Positions 1-7,590 are shown, counted from the stretch's first letter. The stretch is DNA of 15,000 nt from Actinidia chinensis (GCA_009663005.1 VIGQ01001189.1:17501-32500); one strand, 5' to 3'. The notes: generated by a model not told the origin, from the letters alone. Numbers and translations are program-made.

Positions 1-3
1 AGG

Positions 4-205
4 GTGCCAATAGAATCTCCAGCAACTAACCTTATTGGACAAACTGAACTCAACCATAATAGAAATTGCAAACATTGTACTGGGGTTTTTAAATCGCAGT
101 ATTGGTATTGGTTATACGGCAATCTATCGGCCGATATTTTACTTAATATCGTAGCGGAGTGCCAAAATCCTGAAACGCAATGCATATCAGCTGAATATTT
201 TAAAC
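4..205. repeat. Dispersed repeat, copy A, left part
   Basis: This stretch closely resembles 3381-3573 in the same orientation. Shared landmarks are AATCTCCAGCAA, AAACTGAACTCAAC, AGAAATTGCAAACATTG, GGTATTGGTATTGG, TTATACGGCAAT, CGGCCGATATT and GCAATGCATATCAGCTGA. Small indels separate the copies, so both are old. The GGTATTGG/CGGCCGAT wording looks like non-coding transposon-end sequence seen in plant genomes, but I cannot name a family. The frame through it (4-210) is chance. The left border may lie outside the window. Confidence 0.75.
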
Positions 206-309
206 GTTGATTTTACCATATAATTGCATCAATAATTTTATAGGTAGAATTTAGAAATGAGGTTTTGCTGTGCGTGTACTGCATTGAATCTAATTTAAGC
301 TTCATATTT

Positions 310-700
310 CTCCTGCATCACAAATTAATGGGTCAAGAAACATCCCTGAAGTGCATGAAATCCATAGAGATTTGAAAAATAACTGGAACAAAATTGATTG
401 AGGCATGCCCACAACTTGGAACACTGAATTATGCTGGTTTGAAGAAATTCGAGCTCTTGGAAAGAGTAGGAAGACTGCTGCCAGTATTGAGCAGATAAAA
501 GAAGTGGTCTAACCTGATGTTGAAGAAACTAGAGATATATCTCAAGACTATGAAAAGGATTGCAGTGTTAAGGAAGTTATTGATTCGAATGATAATTTCA
601 GGTGGTTATGAGGAAGCCAGGAAAAAAAAGACAAAGAAAGAGAGAGAAAGGTGTTCAACAATGCCAGTTATGACTTGTTCGCAACACAACATAAATTGAT
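310..700 (+). other. Degenerate coding-like segment, unrecognised
   Basis: Codon-like sequence is spread over several frames. One frame reads KLIEACPQLGTLNYAGLKKF (from about 381) and runs on to a TAA at about 496. Another reads FEEIRALGKSRKTAASIEQI in the overlapping bases, passes through a stop, then continues as acidic sequence (EETRDISQDYEKDCSVKEV). The end (about 620-660) is purine-rich and would encode Lys/Arg/Glu. Changing frames and internal stops suggest a decayed exon. I do not recognise the protein, and it does not match the PDS5-like protein encoded downstream. It could also be random purine-rich sequence. Confidence 0.25.
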
Positions 701-1534
701 AAATTTTTTTTTAAATCTAAGTTGAGTTCTCATTTATGTTCTGCATAATGGTTACGTAGCGACAAGTATCGGCGGCGAACAAGAAAACTCTTATCATAAA
801 GAACCCTACAATATCTAGTAAACAATGAAAAGAACTCTGAATTTATATCTAATCACGGATTTTTCAAGATTACAATGTAAATATATATCATACTATTGCT
901 GACATTAAAAAGGAATAAGCTACTAAAATGGAAAAAGGACCAAATTAATGATACTACTGCTATAAGGGCTAGAATAAGGCCGAATTCCATAGAAATCAAT
1001 CCTGACATCAATTTTGACTTTTTTTATATCCAATAATTTGCCCCTTTTCAATTATTACCAAAATGACAAAATGCTAATTTAAAGATAATTGATTGAATCC
1101 GTGTTCCTTGTCTGCATCAATTGGTGGAGTTAAGGTGTAGTCCCCATTAACCTTGCTTGTCAGTGTTTTATTAAAAAAAAAGGATTGGCTCTTTGTTGAT
1201 TAAGCCTTATATTGGACTTCTAGTGAAACACCAAACTTGTTGCTTACAACATATTCATTTATAAACCGTTTGCCTTTTATTGTTGCGAGTTACGACTGTT
1301 GTCCCATAATGTGCTATTAGATTAAAAGATTCCCTATTGTAAATTTTTTATGCACGATTCCTAAAAGTTTCACTTTTAAATCTAGTAAGGCTATCATCGG
1401 TGCTTTTTCCCGTTACCCTTGAGAGGTTCATAAAAGAAGTTTCATTTGTTGCTATTAAAAAGATGATAAACCTTTAACGACCTGATTCAGAATACTGCAA
1501 GTGGCCCTCTATTGATTTTTGATCTCAGGTCATT
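700..1534. other. AT-rich non-coding stretch
   Basis: No supported gene, RNA or complete transposon is seen here. The sequence is AT-rich with stops in all frames. It lies between the two parts of repeat copy A (4-205 and 1535-1582) and has no counterpart in copy B. It is therefore either an insertion in copy A or the part deleted from copy B. Confidence 0.5.
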
Positions 1535-1582
1535 GTTGGGGTCTTTGCTGTTTGATGTGGAATGTTTATGTGGTATACTAAG
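1535..1582. repeat. Dispersed repeat, copy A, right part
   Basis: The bases around TGTTGGGGTCTTTGCTGTTT and ATGTTTATGTGGTATACTA match 3592-3640 (TGTTGGAGTCCTTTACTGTT, ATGTTTGTGGTATACTA). In copy B this block follows the CATATCAGCTGA block after only about 20 bases. Here the same blocks are separated by about 1.3 kb. Confidence 0.6.
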
Positions 1583-2344
1583 GCTGTTCGCTCTGGCTTT
1601 CTGCCTTGTTTGTCCCATTACCCCGCCTCCCCGTTACTGCTTTCGTATTAGATGTGGATATGAAGAATTGTTGCCGACATGGCATATGATGCTATCTTTT
1701 TGTATGAACATTAGGAGGCTGAATCTTCTTGTTTATGTAAACAACCTAATTATATCTTTAGCACCCTGAAAATACTACGGTCTCAATCATCATCCTTTTC
1801 CGATTCCTCCAAAGCAGAAAAATGCGTTCATAAATTGAACTTAGTTAAGGATAAAAACATTTATACCACAATGGTGCTGAGGCAACAAGAGTAAGTTGTT
1901 GAATACAAACCTTTGTCTATCTTCATTCTAAATGACAGCATGTTTCTAGGAGGCCTTAACTGAGAAAATCATCCTTGAGAATTGATCTGGAATAATTTAT
2001 TGGAAAACAATAATACGAGGTTATTGAGAATCTGTGAAAGAAGGGAATCAGTTCAACAACAATATTTTTCAAATAACTCTGAAGTACCCATCGTTCCCTA
2101 ACCCTTGGCACCATTAAATTTGATATGTGAAGAGACGTATTTGGTTGTGTTTATATTTGTCACTGTTGGGCATGTGTTTGGTGTTATATTGCTGAAATAG
2201 TTTTCTTTATGTGCCTATTTATTCATTTAATGCTTTGCCATTTTGTATTATTTCCTATGTTCTTTGCTTTTTGTTCGTCCAATAGTTATTGTCTTTTATT
2301 GTAGTAATTTAGTTGATAAATTGCTTGTTCTCCTCTCGATTTAG
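1583..2344. other. Non-coding stretch, probably intron of the PDS5-like gene
   Basis: No gene is seen. The last part (about 2140-2344) is rich in T, as expected for a plant intron, and ends TCTCGATTTAG directly before the first recognised PDS5-like exon. I did not find earlier PDS5 exons in it. Confidence 0.45.
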
Positions 2345-2523
2345 GACAACTTTCTGAGAAAGACGGGGATAGGCCTCCACATTTTGAATTTTTACGGTTA
2401 CTCTCCGCAAAGTGCTTGTTCAATATATTTAGTTCCGAGCATGTCAATTGTATTTTAGACCATCTTTTGAGCGAAAAATTTGGAAATAATAATCTGAGGG
2501 ATTCTACGTTGAAGCTTCTTCTG
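2345..2523 (+). pseudogene. PDS5: PDS5-like exon 1 of 4 recognised
   Basis: The open frame runs from TTTAG|GACAAC to TTCTG|GTAAGA, so a normal acceptor and donor bracket it. After two leading bases (codons start at 2347) it reads QLSEKDGDRPPHFEFLRLL, then SAKCLFNIFSSEHVNCILDH, and ends DSTLKLLL with no stop. This matches the part of plant PDS5 where a helix containing a conserved KC(S)...LF(N)..EHV...IL pattern is followed by a hydrophobic L-rich helix. It ends on a complete codon (phase 0). By itself this exon looks intact. Confidence 0.7.
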
Positions 2524-4432
2524 GTAAGAGCAATTGCTTCTTTAGAATGTCCTGAACCTTATGCTTTGTATCTCATTTTCAACATGTTCGTTAACTTAAT
2601 TTGAATCAGTATTGGTAGCTTTAGGTGTAACTCATCAGAGATTTGACATTCTTTTATTGGTTGGGCATTGTTATATTTTCCTGAATACTGTTAGTACATT
2701 CTTTTTTGTGCTTTGTTGTTTCTCACTTTTTCTTGAAAATATTTTTCCAGTGGATTTCTAAAACTTCCACACAAGTTTAACTACACACAAACACAAGCAC
2801 ACATATTATTTGACCAATGCACAACTATGTTAGCACATCTTCATTTATTCTAGTTTATTTGAGTGCATAATATCTCACCGCACTGTTGGTTGGAGCTACT
2901 GAAGTTAGCTAAACCAATGGGTGGTTGCATCTGCAGTGTTTCCTAAAAATTGAAGCATTACTGAAATCATTACATTCTGTAGGCTTGAGTGAACAATATG
3001 AAAGACAGCAGCAGCGCTGCTTGTATGTGAATATGTTTCCGTCAAACAATCTCGAATAACCTTCCTACTTTCTAGCTTTACTGTCTTCCAAATAACCCAA
3101 ATCATTGTTGAGAAAGAACACTACTAGAGACATATTTTCCTGCATCACTGCAATCAACTCCACTTTCCAACTTTTAATTATGGGCTCTTACGAAGATAGA
3201 TTGGAGTTTAACATAGCTAGGAGCCTAGGACCACTGGCACTGCTCTCGTAGCCGCGCATGTCTATGTTTTTTGTTATGCTTTGCGTGCGACCATTCCTGT
3301 TTACCTTTTGTTTTGGCTTGGTAACCCACAGTTTTTTGTCTCCAACCTCACATGCTTGTAGTGACTCTCAATCTTAGTTTTGCCGTAGAAAAATCTCCAG
3401 CAATACTACTTATTGGGCTAAACTGAACTCAACAATAATAAGAAATTGCAAACATTGTCACTAGGGTTTTAAATCGCGGTATTGGTATTGGTTATACGGC
3501 AATGCTAATCGGCCGATATTTACTTAATATCGGTATCGGAGTGGCCAATCCTTAACGCAATGCATATCAGCTGACTTCTTTTTAAAGCTATGTTGGAGTC
3601 CTTTACTGTTTGATGTGTGGATGTTTGTGGTATACTAGTTGTGTTCTAATCTTGGATTTAGGGCTGGATTTTGGTGGAGGAAAAAGTAATGAAAAGGGTT
3701 TTTCCCCATTTCCCTTTGCTCTTTCCTTCCTTCCATGAATTCCTCCCCATCCAAGTCAAACACACACCTATTTGTAAATGTGATGTTATGAAGTTTGTAA
3801 TCCAAATCATTATTTTTTGAATTTTTCTTCATTAACTTACACACAGATAAGCCTGAACATGAATTTCAGTCATTATTCTTGGATTTACAACAACATTTAT
3901 GTGGAAACGAGTTCTTCCCCTTGGTGGGATCAAAATTTAATCGTTGCCCCTGATTTCTATATACATTGCTTTACTACTTGTGCTTTAATTGTACCCTGGA
4001 GAAATTTTATCTTTCATATTGATGGCCCTTTCTGGTGTTGTAGATATTTTACACTAGTTGTGACCTTAAATTGTTTTATGCCATTTAGAAATATATCTAT
4101 GGGTAATGAACTTATAACAACTTTATATTTATACAAATTCCCCTTCCAGCGTTGTGTAACATTGTGCACCGAGCTTTGAGATATATGCTTTACAACAATG
4201 CTGTATTTTATTTGTCTGAGTTCGGCTCTTTTCCTTTCTCTTTGGGTCTCAAGATTCTGTGGCCTTGGGGATCATGCTTCTTAAGTGATTGCATATATTT
4301 TCTTGTTGTTCTAGTCGGAGGCATGCATTTTTTTCCGTTAGTTTATCTTCATTTTAACTATGCTTCTTTTTTCTTCCTCCTCCGTGGGTTTTGATTGGTT
4401 GGGCTGTATTGCAATTTGCTTTGGTCATGCAG
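2524..4432 (+). other. Large intron of the PDS5-like gene with an embedded repeat
   Basis: The stretch starts with a good donor (GTAAGA at 2524) and ends GGTCATGCAG before 4433. It contains repeat copy B (3381-3645) and otherwise AT-rich sequence with no recognisable protein. Plant PDS5 proteins have roughly 45-50 more residues between the two flanking exons. I looked for this segment here in all + frames and did not recognise it. The open frames at 3817-4179 and 4152-4394 have a T-rich, hydrophobic composition typical of intron sequence. Confidence 0.5.
3381..3645. repeat. Dispersed repeat, copy B
   Basis: This is a direct-orientation relative of copy A (4-205 plus 1535-1582) and is more compact. 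It contains ATCTCCAGCAAT, AAACTGAACTCAAC, GAAATTGCAAACATTGT, AAATCGCGGTATTGG, ATCGGCCGATATT, GCAATGCATATCAGCTGA and then TGTTGGAGTCCTTTACTG. No terminal inverted repeats or target duplications were certain. It sits inside the large intron of the PDS5-like gene. The two copies could have promoted recombination across the 3.4 kb between them. Confidence 0.7.
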
Positions 4433-4559
4433 TGATATTTACCCTTCCTTGGAGAGGGTGTGTCTAGAGGGAACTCGTGCTCAAATTCAAGCTTTTGTTT
4501 CTGCAATTGCTGCGTTAACTAACACTGCTGAGCAATATATTTTCTCAGAGTTATGTGAG
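4433..4559 (+). pseudogene. PDS5: PDS5-like exon 2 of 4 recognised
   Basis: The piece is bracketed by GTCATGCAG and a GTCTTG donor. After one leading base (codons start at 4434) it reads DIYPSLERVCLEGTRAQ, continues through VSAIAALTNTAEQYIFSELC and ends with Glu, with no stop. The pattern DIYP.LE..CLEGTR.Q...AVSAIAAL....EQ.IFSELC is highly characteristic of plant PDS5 and is the strongest single piece of evidence for the family. The leading base requires a preceding exon ending after two bases of a codon, which the recognised upstream exon does not provide. Confidence 0.78.
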
Positions 4560-4769
4560 GTCTTGTTTTCTGAACTTTCATGCCTAACTGGTAGAGATTT
4601 GCGCCTCTCCCATTTCTTATTGTTGTATGCATTTATGGGTAACCAGTTGTTCTGGCATACATTTCTCAGTCTTTTTTATTATACACGTGCCCAAGTATAT
4701 TTATGTATGCTTATTGAACTGCTTGTTAATGTTGATATGGGACTTACGTTTTTCTCCTTATTTGTATGG

Positions 4770-4919
4770 ACACTTGTGGATGCTTTACATGGTGAGCAGA
4801 ACATTTCAACTGTGTTACAATCTTTGGTTGCATGGCTCAACATTCTGCTTCAGTAAATTGAAAGCTGAGATGAAGAGATCAGTCGATATACTGTTGAAAA
4901 AATTTTCCAATCAAGTGAT
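4770..4919 (+). pseudogene. PDS5: PDS5-like exon 3, with frameshifts, a stop and a lost acceptor
   Basis: The first frame (from 4770) reads TLVDALHGEQNISTVLQSL. One base is then missing near 4826, and the next frame reads GCMAQHSASV. One extra base near 4856 returns to the first frame, which meets TGA at 4866-4868 and continues DEEISRYTVEKIFQSSD up to a GTGAGC donor at 4920. All three blocks are collinear with PDS5 (LVD.L..GQN..TVLQSLGC.AQ.....E...EEI...). The bases just before the exon are TTTGTATGG, with no AG. The 4868 stop could derive from a CGA arginine codon by C-to-T change. The lesions show this copy cannot make normal PDS5 here. Confidence 0.75.
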
Positions 4920-5019
4920 GTGAGCTTTTTCCTACTATTAATGGAATGGATTAATCTTCGGATATCAATTTGCTTCTCTTTCTCTGTGTGTGTATTATAT
5001 TTGTTGGATTTTTGTGCAG

Positions 5020-5085
5020 GTGGAAAAGTCAAATTTTATAGATTCAGATGAGACTTCTAGATATAATGTCTCCTGTGAATTGAAG
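5020..5085 (+). pseudogene. PDS5: PDS5-like exon 4 of 4 recognised
   Basis: This is a 66-base open segment between TTTTTGTGCAG and a GTAAAA donor. It reads VEKSNFIDSDETS and then RYNVSCELK, exactly 22 codons. It follows the DEEISRY...FQSSD block in phase 0 and matches the variable acidic link plus the (S)C.LK end that precedes the conserved GLK.LVKSFLPHR block of plant PDS5. The segment is short, so its identity depends on its position and the neighbouring exons. Confidence 0.62.
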
Positions 5086-5350
5086 GTAAAATTCCATTTA
5101 AGTTTAACTTGAATTGTACTCTGCTTATTGATTGAAATTATGACTGCTAACAACTTATGTAATAATGATGTGTTGCTAAATTAGCAAACAAATGATAATA
5201 ATGTCGATTTGCTGTTTTGGTCTACCCAATTACGATGTTCATTGTTTCTTACCTCAGTTGCTGGTTCGATTTGCGTATGTGTTCCTTGGGGAAAACTAGC
5301 AAGCCACTGTATTTATTTTTTATTTCCCTTTGTGTTGGTGTGTTGCTCAG

Positions 5351-5378
5351 TTGGGCTGAAGCTTTATGATGTCACAAA
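5351..5378 (+). pseudogene. Possible remnant of the next PDS5 exon
   Basis: After TGTTGCTCAG, the bases TTGGGCTGAAG, CTTTA and TGATGTCA resemble the start of the PDS5 exon encoding GLK.LVKSF if three single bases have been lost. The similarity is only about 28 bases long and fades afterwards, so chance is quite possible. It is listed because it lies where the next exon would be expected. Confidence 0.2.
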
Positions 5379-5848
5379 ATCAGTCACTCTTGATTACCTC
5401 GTGGGAGAGTCCTTTCGCATGGCAACTTGTTTTGCCGTAGAAAACTTTTGCATTGTTAAGCGAGACAAAATTTTCTTTGAAATTGAGAAGTGACATTTCT
5501 ATCAATCAGAAAGCATTCTCAATCAACCCCAATTTCTATACGCACTCACCGACACTGATAGCCACAACCGCATTCAATAATAAAGGAAAGAAAAATAGAT
5601 GTTGTGATTGTTTTTTTTCTTCTTCAAAGTTCTATATAACCAATTGTGATTTCTTTCTTGTAGTTCACCAATCTTCACTTATAACTAATGCGAAGTTGGA
5701 GGAAAAAAATTGTAGTCCCCCTCCCCCGCAAAATAATATTTCCTGTCGTATAAGTAAATACAGTTTAAACCATAATTAGCTTAATGACTTAAATACGTCC
5801 AACTTAAATTTCACAATCTCTTATACAAGTATTTGAGAAGAATAGGGG
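5379..5848. other. Non-coding stretch between the PDS5 remnant and the copia LTR
   Basis: No gene is recognised. The sequence is AT-rich with short pyrimidine tracts (for example CCCCCTCCCCC near 5719-5729). The open frames at 5209-5493 and 5453-5779 have no recognisable protein features. Confidence 0.5.
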
Positions 5849-6021
5849 TGTTAGTTTAGAGCAAACATATGCATTGGTTTCATTTGGACGATGGATAGTG
5901 TTATTTAGGGAAAAATTGAATTAGGGTTGAGTTAAGAGGCCACCTTTTTATATTAGTAATCAGAAATAAACCCTCAATAATAACTTAATAATAAAAAAGA
6001 CATATAAGCTAATATCTAACA
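5849..6021 (-). repeat. Ty1/copia LTR (3' LTR), 173 bp
   Basis: On the minus strand a purine tract is followed at 6021 by TGTTAGATATTAG. At 5849-5854 the + strand reads TGTTAG, so the LTR would start TGTTAG and end CTAACA, a perfect 6-base terminal inverted repeat of the TG...CA type. The LTR lies directly after the copia pol end, as a 3' LTR should. The bases after it (AGGGG at 5844-5848) could be one target-site copy. The partner cannot be checked because the 5' part of the element is missing. Confidence 0.6.
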
Positions 6022-6033
6022 CTCCCCCTTAAG
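6022..6033 (-). promoter_or_regulatory. Copia polypurine tract
   Basis: On the minus strand the bases read CTTAAGGGGGAG directly before the LTR start TGTTAG. A purine tract abutting the 3' LTR is the primer for plus-strand DNA synthesis in LTR retrotransposons. The pol stop codon TAA (6029-6031) overlaps it. Confidence 0.7.
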
Positions 6034-6412
6034 CTGGTGCAAAGATATCTCTAATGCCCAGCTTGCTGAGAATGTGATAAAACGGTCTACTAGCCATCCA
6101 TTTAGTTAGAATATCATCCAGTTGATCTCCGTCTTCACAAATAGAGTACAAATTAGACTCTCCTTTACTTTTCCTTGATAAAGTGCCTGTCATCTCCACA
6201 TATTTGGTTTTATCATACTGGATCGGATGCTGTGCAATATTAATAGAAGCTTTGTTATCACAATACAGTTTTATAGACCCTGATGGTGCTAATTTCAGCT
6301 CCGTCAAGATTATCTTTATCCATAATAATTCACACTCCTTGGGCCATGGCATAAAATTTTGCCTCCGCACTCGATCTAGCAACAACAGTCAGTTTATTAT
6401 GAAATAAATACT
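6029..6412 (-). pseudogene. Ty1/copia pol fragment: RNase H domain, C-terminal end
   Basis: RNase H removes the RNA strand of the RNA/DNA hybrid during reverse transcription. The minus strand shows the typical copia RNase H end: ARSSAEAKFYAMAQG in one frame, then ELLWIKIILTELKLAPSG, LYCDNKASINIA and DDILTKW in the next, ending ILSKLGIRDIFAPA and a stop at the polypurine tract. The block after YVEM reads out of frame and the frame is restored before DDILTK, so several single-base losses have occurred. The copia part begins abruptly near 6412, about eight bases after the primer-binding-like sequence of the gypsy copy. It is a dead fragment. Confidence 0.85.
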
Positions 6413-6420
6413 AGATCATT

Positions 6421-6433
6421 CGCTTTGACACCA
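6421..6433 (-). promoter_or_regulatory. Primer-binding-site-like sequence beside the gypsy LTR
   Basis: On the minus strand, TTTGGTGTCAAAGCG follows the LTR end CGTCA. It resembles TGGTATCAGAGC, the usual plant retrotransposon primer-binding site complementary to initiator methionine tRNA, with three differences in 13 bases. A primer-binding site normally follows a 5' LTR, yet here the LTR lies after pol. Confidence 0.5.
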
Positions 6434-6437
6434 AATT

Positions 6438-6780
6438 TGACGTTGCACTCGTACTCAATCTAAGCAATAACAGTGAATAGATAAAGAAATAGAGAAGGGG
6501 AGAGGAAAGTTTGGCTTCACACTAGAATTTTAAAAGAAAGAGGGAAGAAACTAGGTTTTATTTTTCCATTCATAATCATTTGTCCCTAGATTGTAACAAA
6601 GTTCTTATCTAAATAGAGAAAAGAGAATAAAATAGAATAACCCCTAAACAATAATAACCAAATAAATAAAAAGAATAAATAAAAATACTACAAAATAAAA
6701 TAGGCCCAATGGGCATAATGAAACCAGGTAAGCCCTTTTGGTCCTATGCCCATAGAAACGGCTAATAGTAGGTATCGGCT
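6438..6780 (-). repeat. Ty3/gypsy LTR of the minus-strand copy
   Basis: Read on the minus strand, this stretch matches 10320-10634 of the plus-strand copy: CCGTTTCTATGGGC, GGGCTATTTTATTTT, TTCTCTTTTC, CTATTTA.A, then a G/T-rich part with GGGAC.AATGAT and GAAGCCAAA. It ends near 6438 with CGTCA just before the primer-binding-like sequence. CTATTTAGATAA resembles the TATA region. The start of the LTR is not clear; it should lie after the pol end near 6780-6860. Confidence 0.6.
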
Positions 6781-6785
6781 CCATC

Positions 6786-6833
6786 GAGTTTTCTTCACCC
6801 TGGCCACCAACTCCCCCAGGGTGAAGAAAACTC
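6786..6833. repeat. Perfect hairpin, 18-bp arms and 12-base loop
   Basis: GAGTTTTCTTCACCCTGG at 6786-6803 is the exact reverse complement of 6816-6833. The plus-strand copy has the first arm (GAGTTTTCTTTACCCTGG near 10259-10276) but only CCAGGG of the second. The full hairpin is therefore specific to this copy. Confidence 0.9.
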
Positions 6834-6834
6834 A

Positions 6835-6945
6835 ACTTCATCGAGTGTGAAGCTGGACGACTCTGATAATACTCGAATAGATTTCTGTCAATTTGTTTGT
6901 AAATCATCACTGGAACCAAAAAACGATGAACACCACCATCCTAGT
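6835..6945 (-). pseudogene. Ty3/gypsy pol C-terminus with broken chromodomain
   Basis: The minus strand reads IDRNLFEYYQSRPASHSMKL, with the HSxxxSFxHPGG ending seen in plant gypsy pol. Upstream the sequence goes from GATGGTGGTGTTCATCG TTTTTTGGTTC straight into CAGTGATGATTTAC. Compared with the plus-strand copy it lacks the middle of the chromodomain (the R-W...DDTWI part). The chromodomain targets integration to particular chromatin in chromoviruses. This copy could not have a working one. Confidence 0.6.
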
Positions 6946-7020
6946 GTTATTAAAGGCAAGAGGCGCAAAAGCCTGTAGAGCCTTAGGCGCGAGGCGAGGC
7001 ATTATGAGCACACAACTTTG
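6945..7020. repeat. AGGCG-rich short repeat inside the gypsy copy
   Basis: The bases include GGCAAGAGGCGCAAAAGCC and TTAGGCGCGAGGCGAGGC. This GC-rich wording differs from the AT-rich surroundings. The block sits in the minus-strand gypsy copy where the plus-strand copy has about 440 bases of integrase C-terminal sequence (about 9673-10112). Such AGGCG-rich sequence is common in plant genomes. I cannot assign it to a named element. Confidence 0.5.
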
Positions 7021-7590
7021 ATAGGAATGTGTCGAGCAAAAGACTCGGTTGACTCTGACAGTCTGGTGTGTGGTGACATAGGCAAAAGATCTACTGACTT
7101 TCTAGGTTTAAACCCTGGAGGCCTTGAACAATTTTAAAAGAACTCATACCAATAGACCTATTGATAGAACTATTATAAACAAACTGAGCAGTAGGAAGAA
7201 TAGAATCCCAATTCCTATAACTATCATAAGCACCGAAGTTTCCAAGACGTCGATTGACGACCTCACTTTGGCCGTCAGTTTGCGGATGGTAGGCTGTAGA
7301 GAATTTGAGTTTGGTTCCTAGCATGTGCCAAAAGGTTTTTCCAGAAATAACTCATGAAATGAACATTCCTATCAGAACCAATGGACTTGGGAAGTCCATA
7401 CAATTTGACGATCTCATTAAAATAAAGCTGGGCAACCTGAGAAGGGTCGGAAGTCTTAGAGCATGGGATAAATTGGGCCATTTTAGAGAAATGGTCCACA
7501 ACGGCAAAAATAAAATCGTGCTTCCGAAATGTAGGAGAAAAACCCAACACGAATTCCATGCTAACATCTTTGCCAAGGACAACTTGGCAC
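7021..7590 (-). pseudogene. Ty3/gypsy integrase core, minus-strand copy
   Basis: Integrase joins retrotransposon DNA to the host chromosome. The minus strand shows DVSMEFVLGFSPTFRKHDF, VVDHFSKMAQFIPCSKTSD and GLPKSIGSDRNVHFMSYFWK, then in another frame FSTAYHPQTDGQSEVVNRRL and FVYNSSINRSIG. The catalytic pattern is D..D..E. The first Asp, in the usual MDFVLGLP context, is Glu here (MEFVLG), the second (SDR) is kept, and the Glu in QSEVVNR is kept. A frameshift lies between FWK and the STAYHPQ block. This stretch pairs with 9137-9672 as an inverted repeat, roughly 80-85% alike by eye. Confidence 0.88.

Larger units (their letters stand above)
2345..5085 (+). pseudogene. PDS5: PDS5-like sister chromatid cohesion protein, partial, probably pseudogene
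   Basis: PDS5 is a HEAT-repeat protein that binds cohesin in the nucleus and regulates sister chromatid cohesion, DNA repair and release of cohesin. Four exon-like pieces (2345-2523, 4433-4559, 4770-4919, 5020-5085) encode neighbouring parts of the mid-to-late HEAT region in the order expected for plant PDS5. Recognisable stretches are LFNIFSSEHVNCILDHL, LERVCLEGTRAQ, VSAIAAL, QYIFSELC, LVDALHGEQNISTVLQSL and DEEISRY. The third piece has two frameshifts, a stop and no AG acceptor. The coding segment expected between the first and second pieces was not found, and the phases across that gap do not fit. No N- or C-terminal exons are seen in the window. The family call rests on remembered similarity, not a search. 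A living gene with sequence errors is less likely, given several independent lesions. Confidence 0.72.

Noticed and set aside
3817..4394. Open frames of 120 and 80 codons in the large intron
   Set aside because: The composition is T-rich and hydrophobic, the frames overlap each other, no family features are seen, and they lie between two PDS5-like exons.
4627..4923. 98-codon frame overlapping the damaged PDS5 exon
   Set aside because: It is a shifted frame. The PDS5 blocks read in the other two frames explain the region.
5344..5493. GLKLYDVTKSVTLDYLVGES as a new exon of a different gene
   Set aside because: No family recognised. The first bases may be a decayed PDS5 exon start, and the rest is not supported.
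6183..6407. 74-codon + strand frame
   Set aside because: It is antisense to the copia RNase H fragment.
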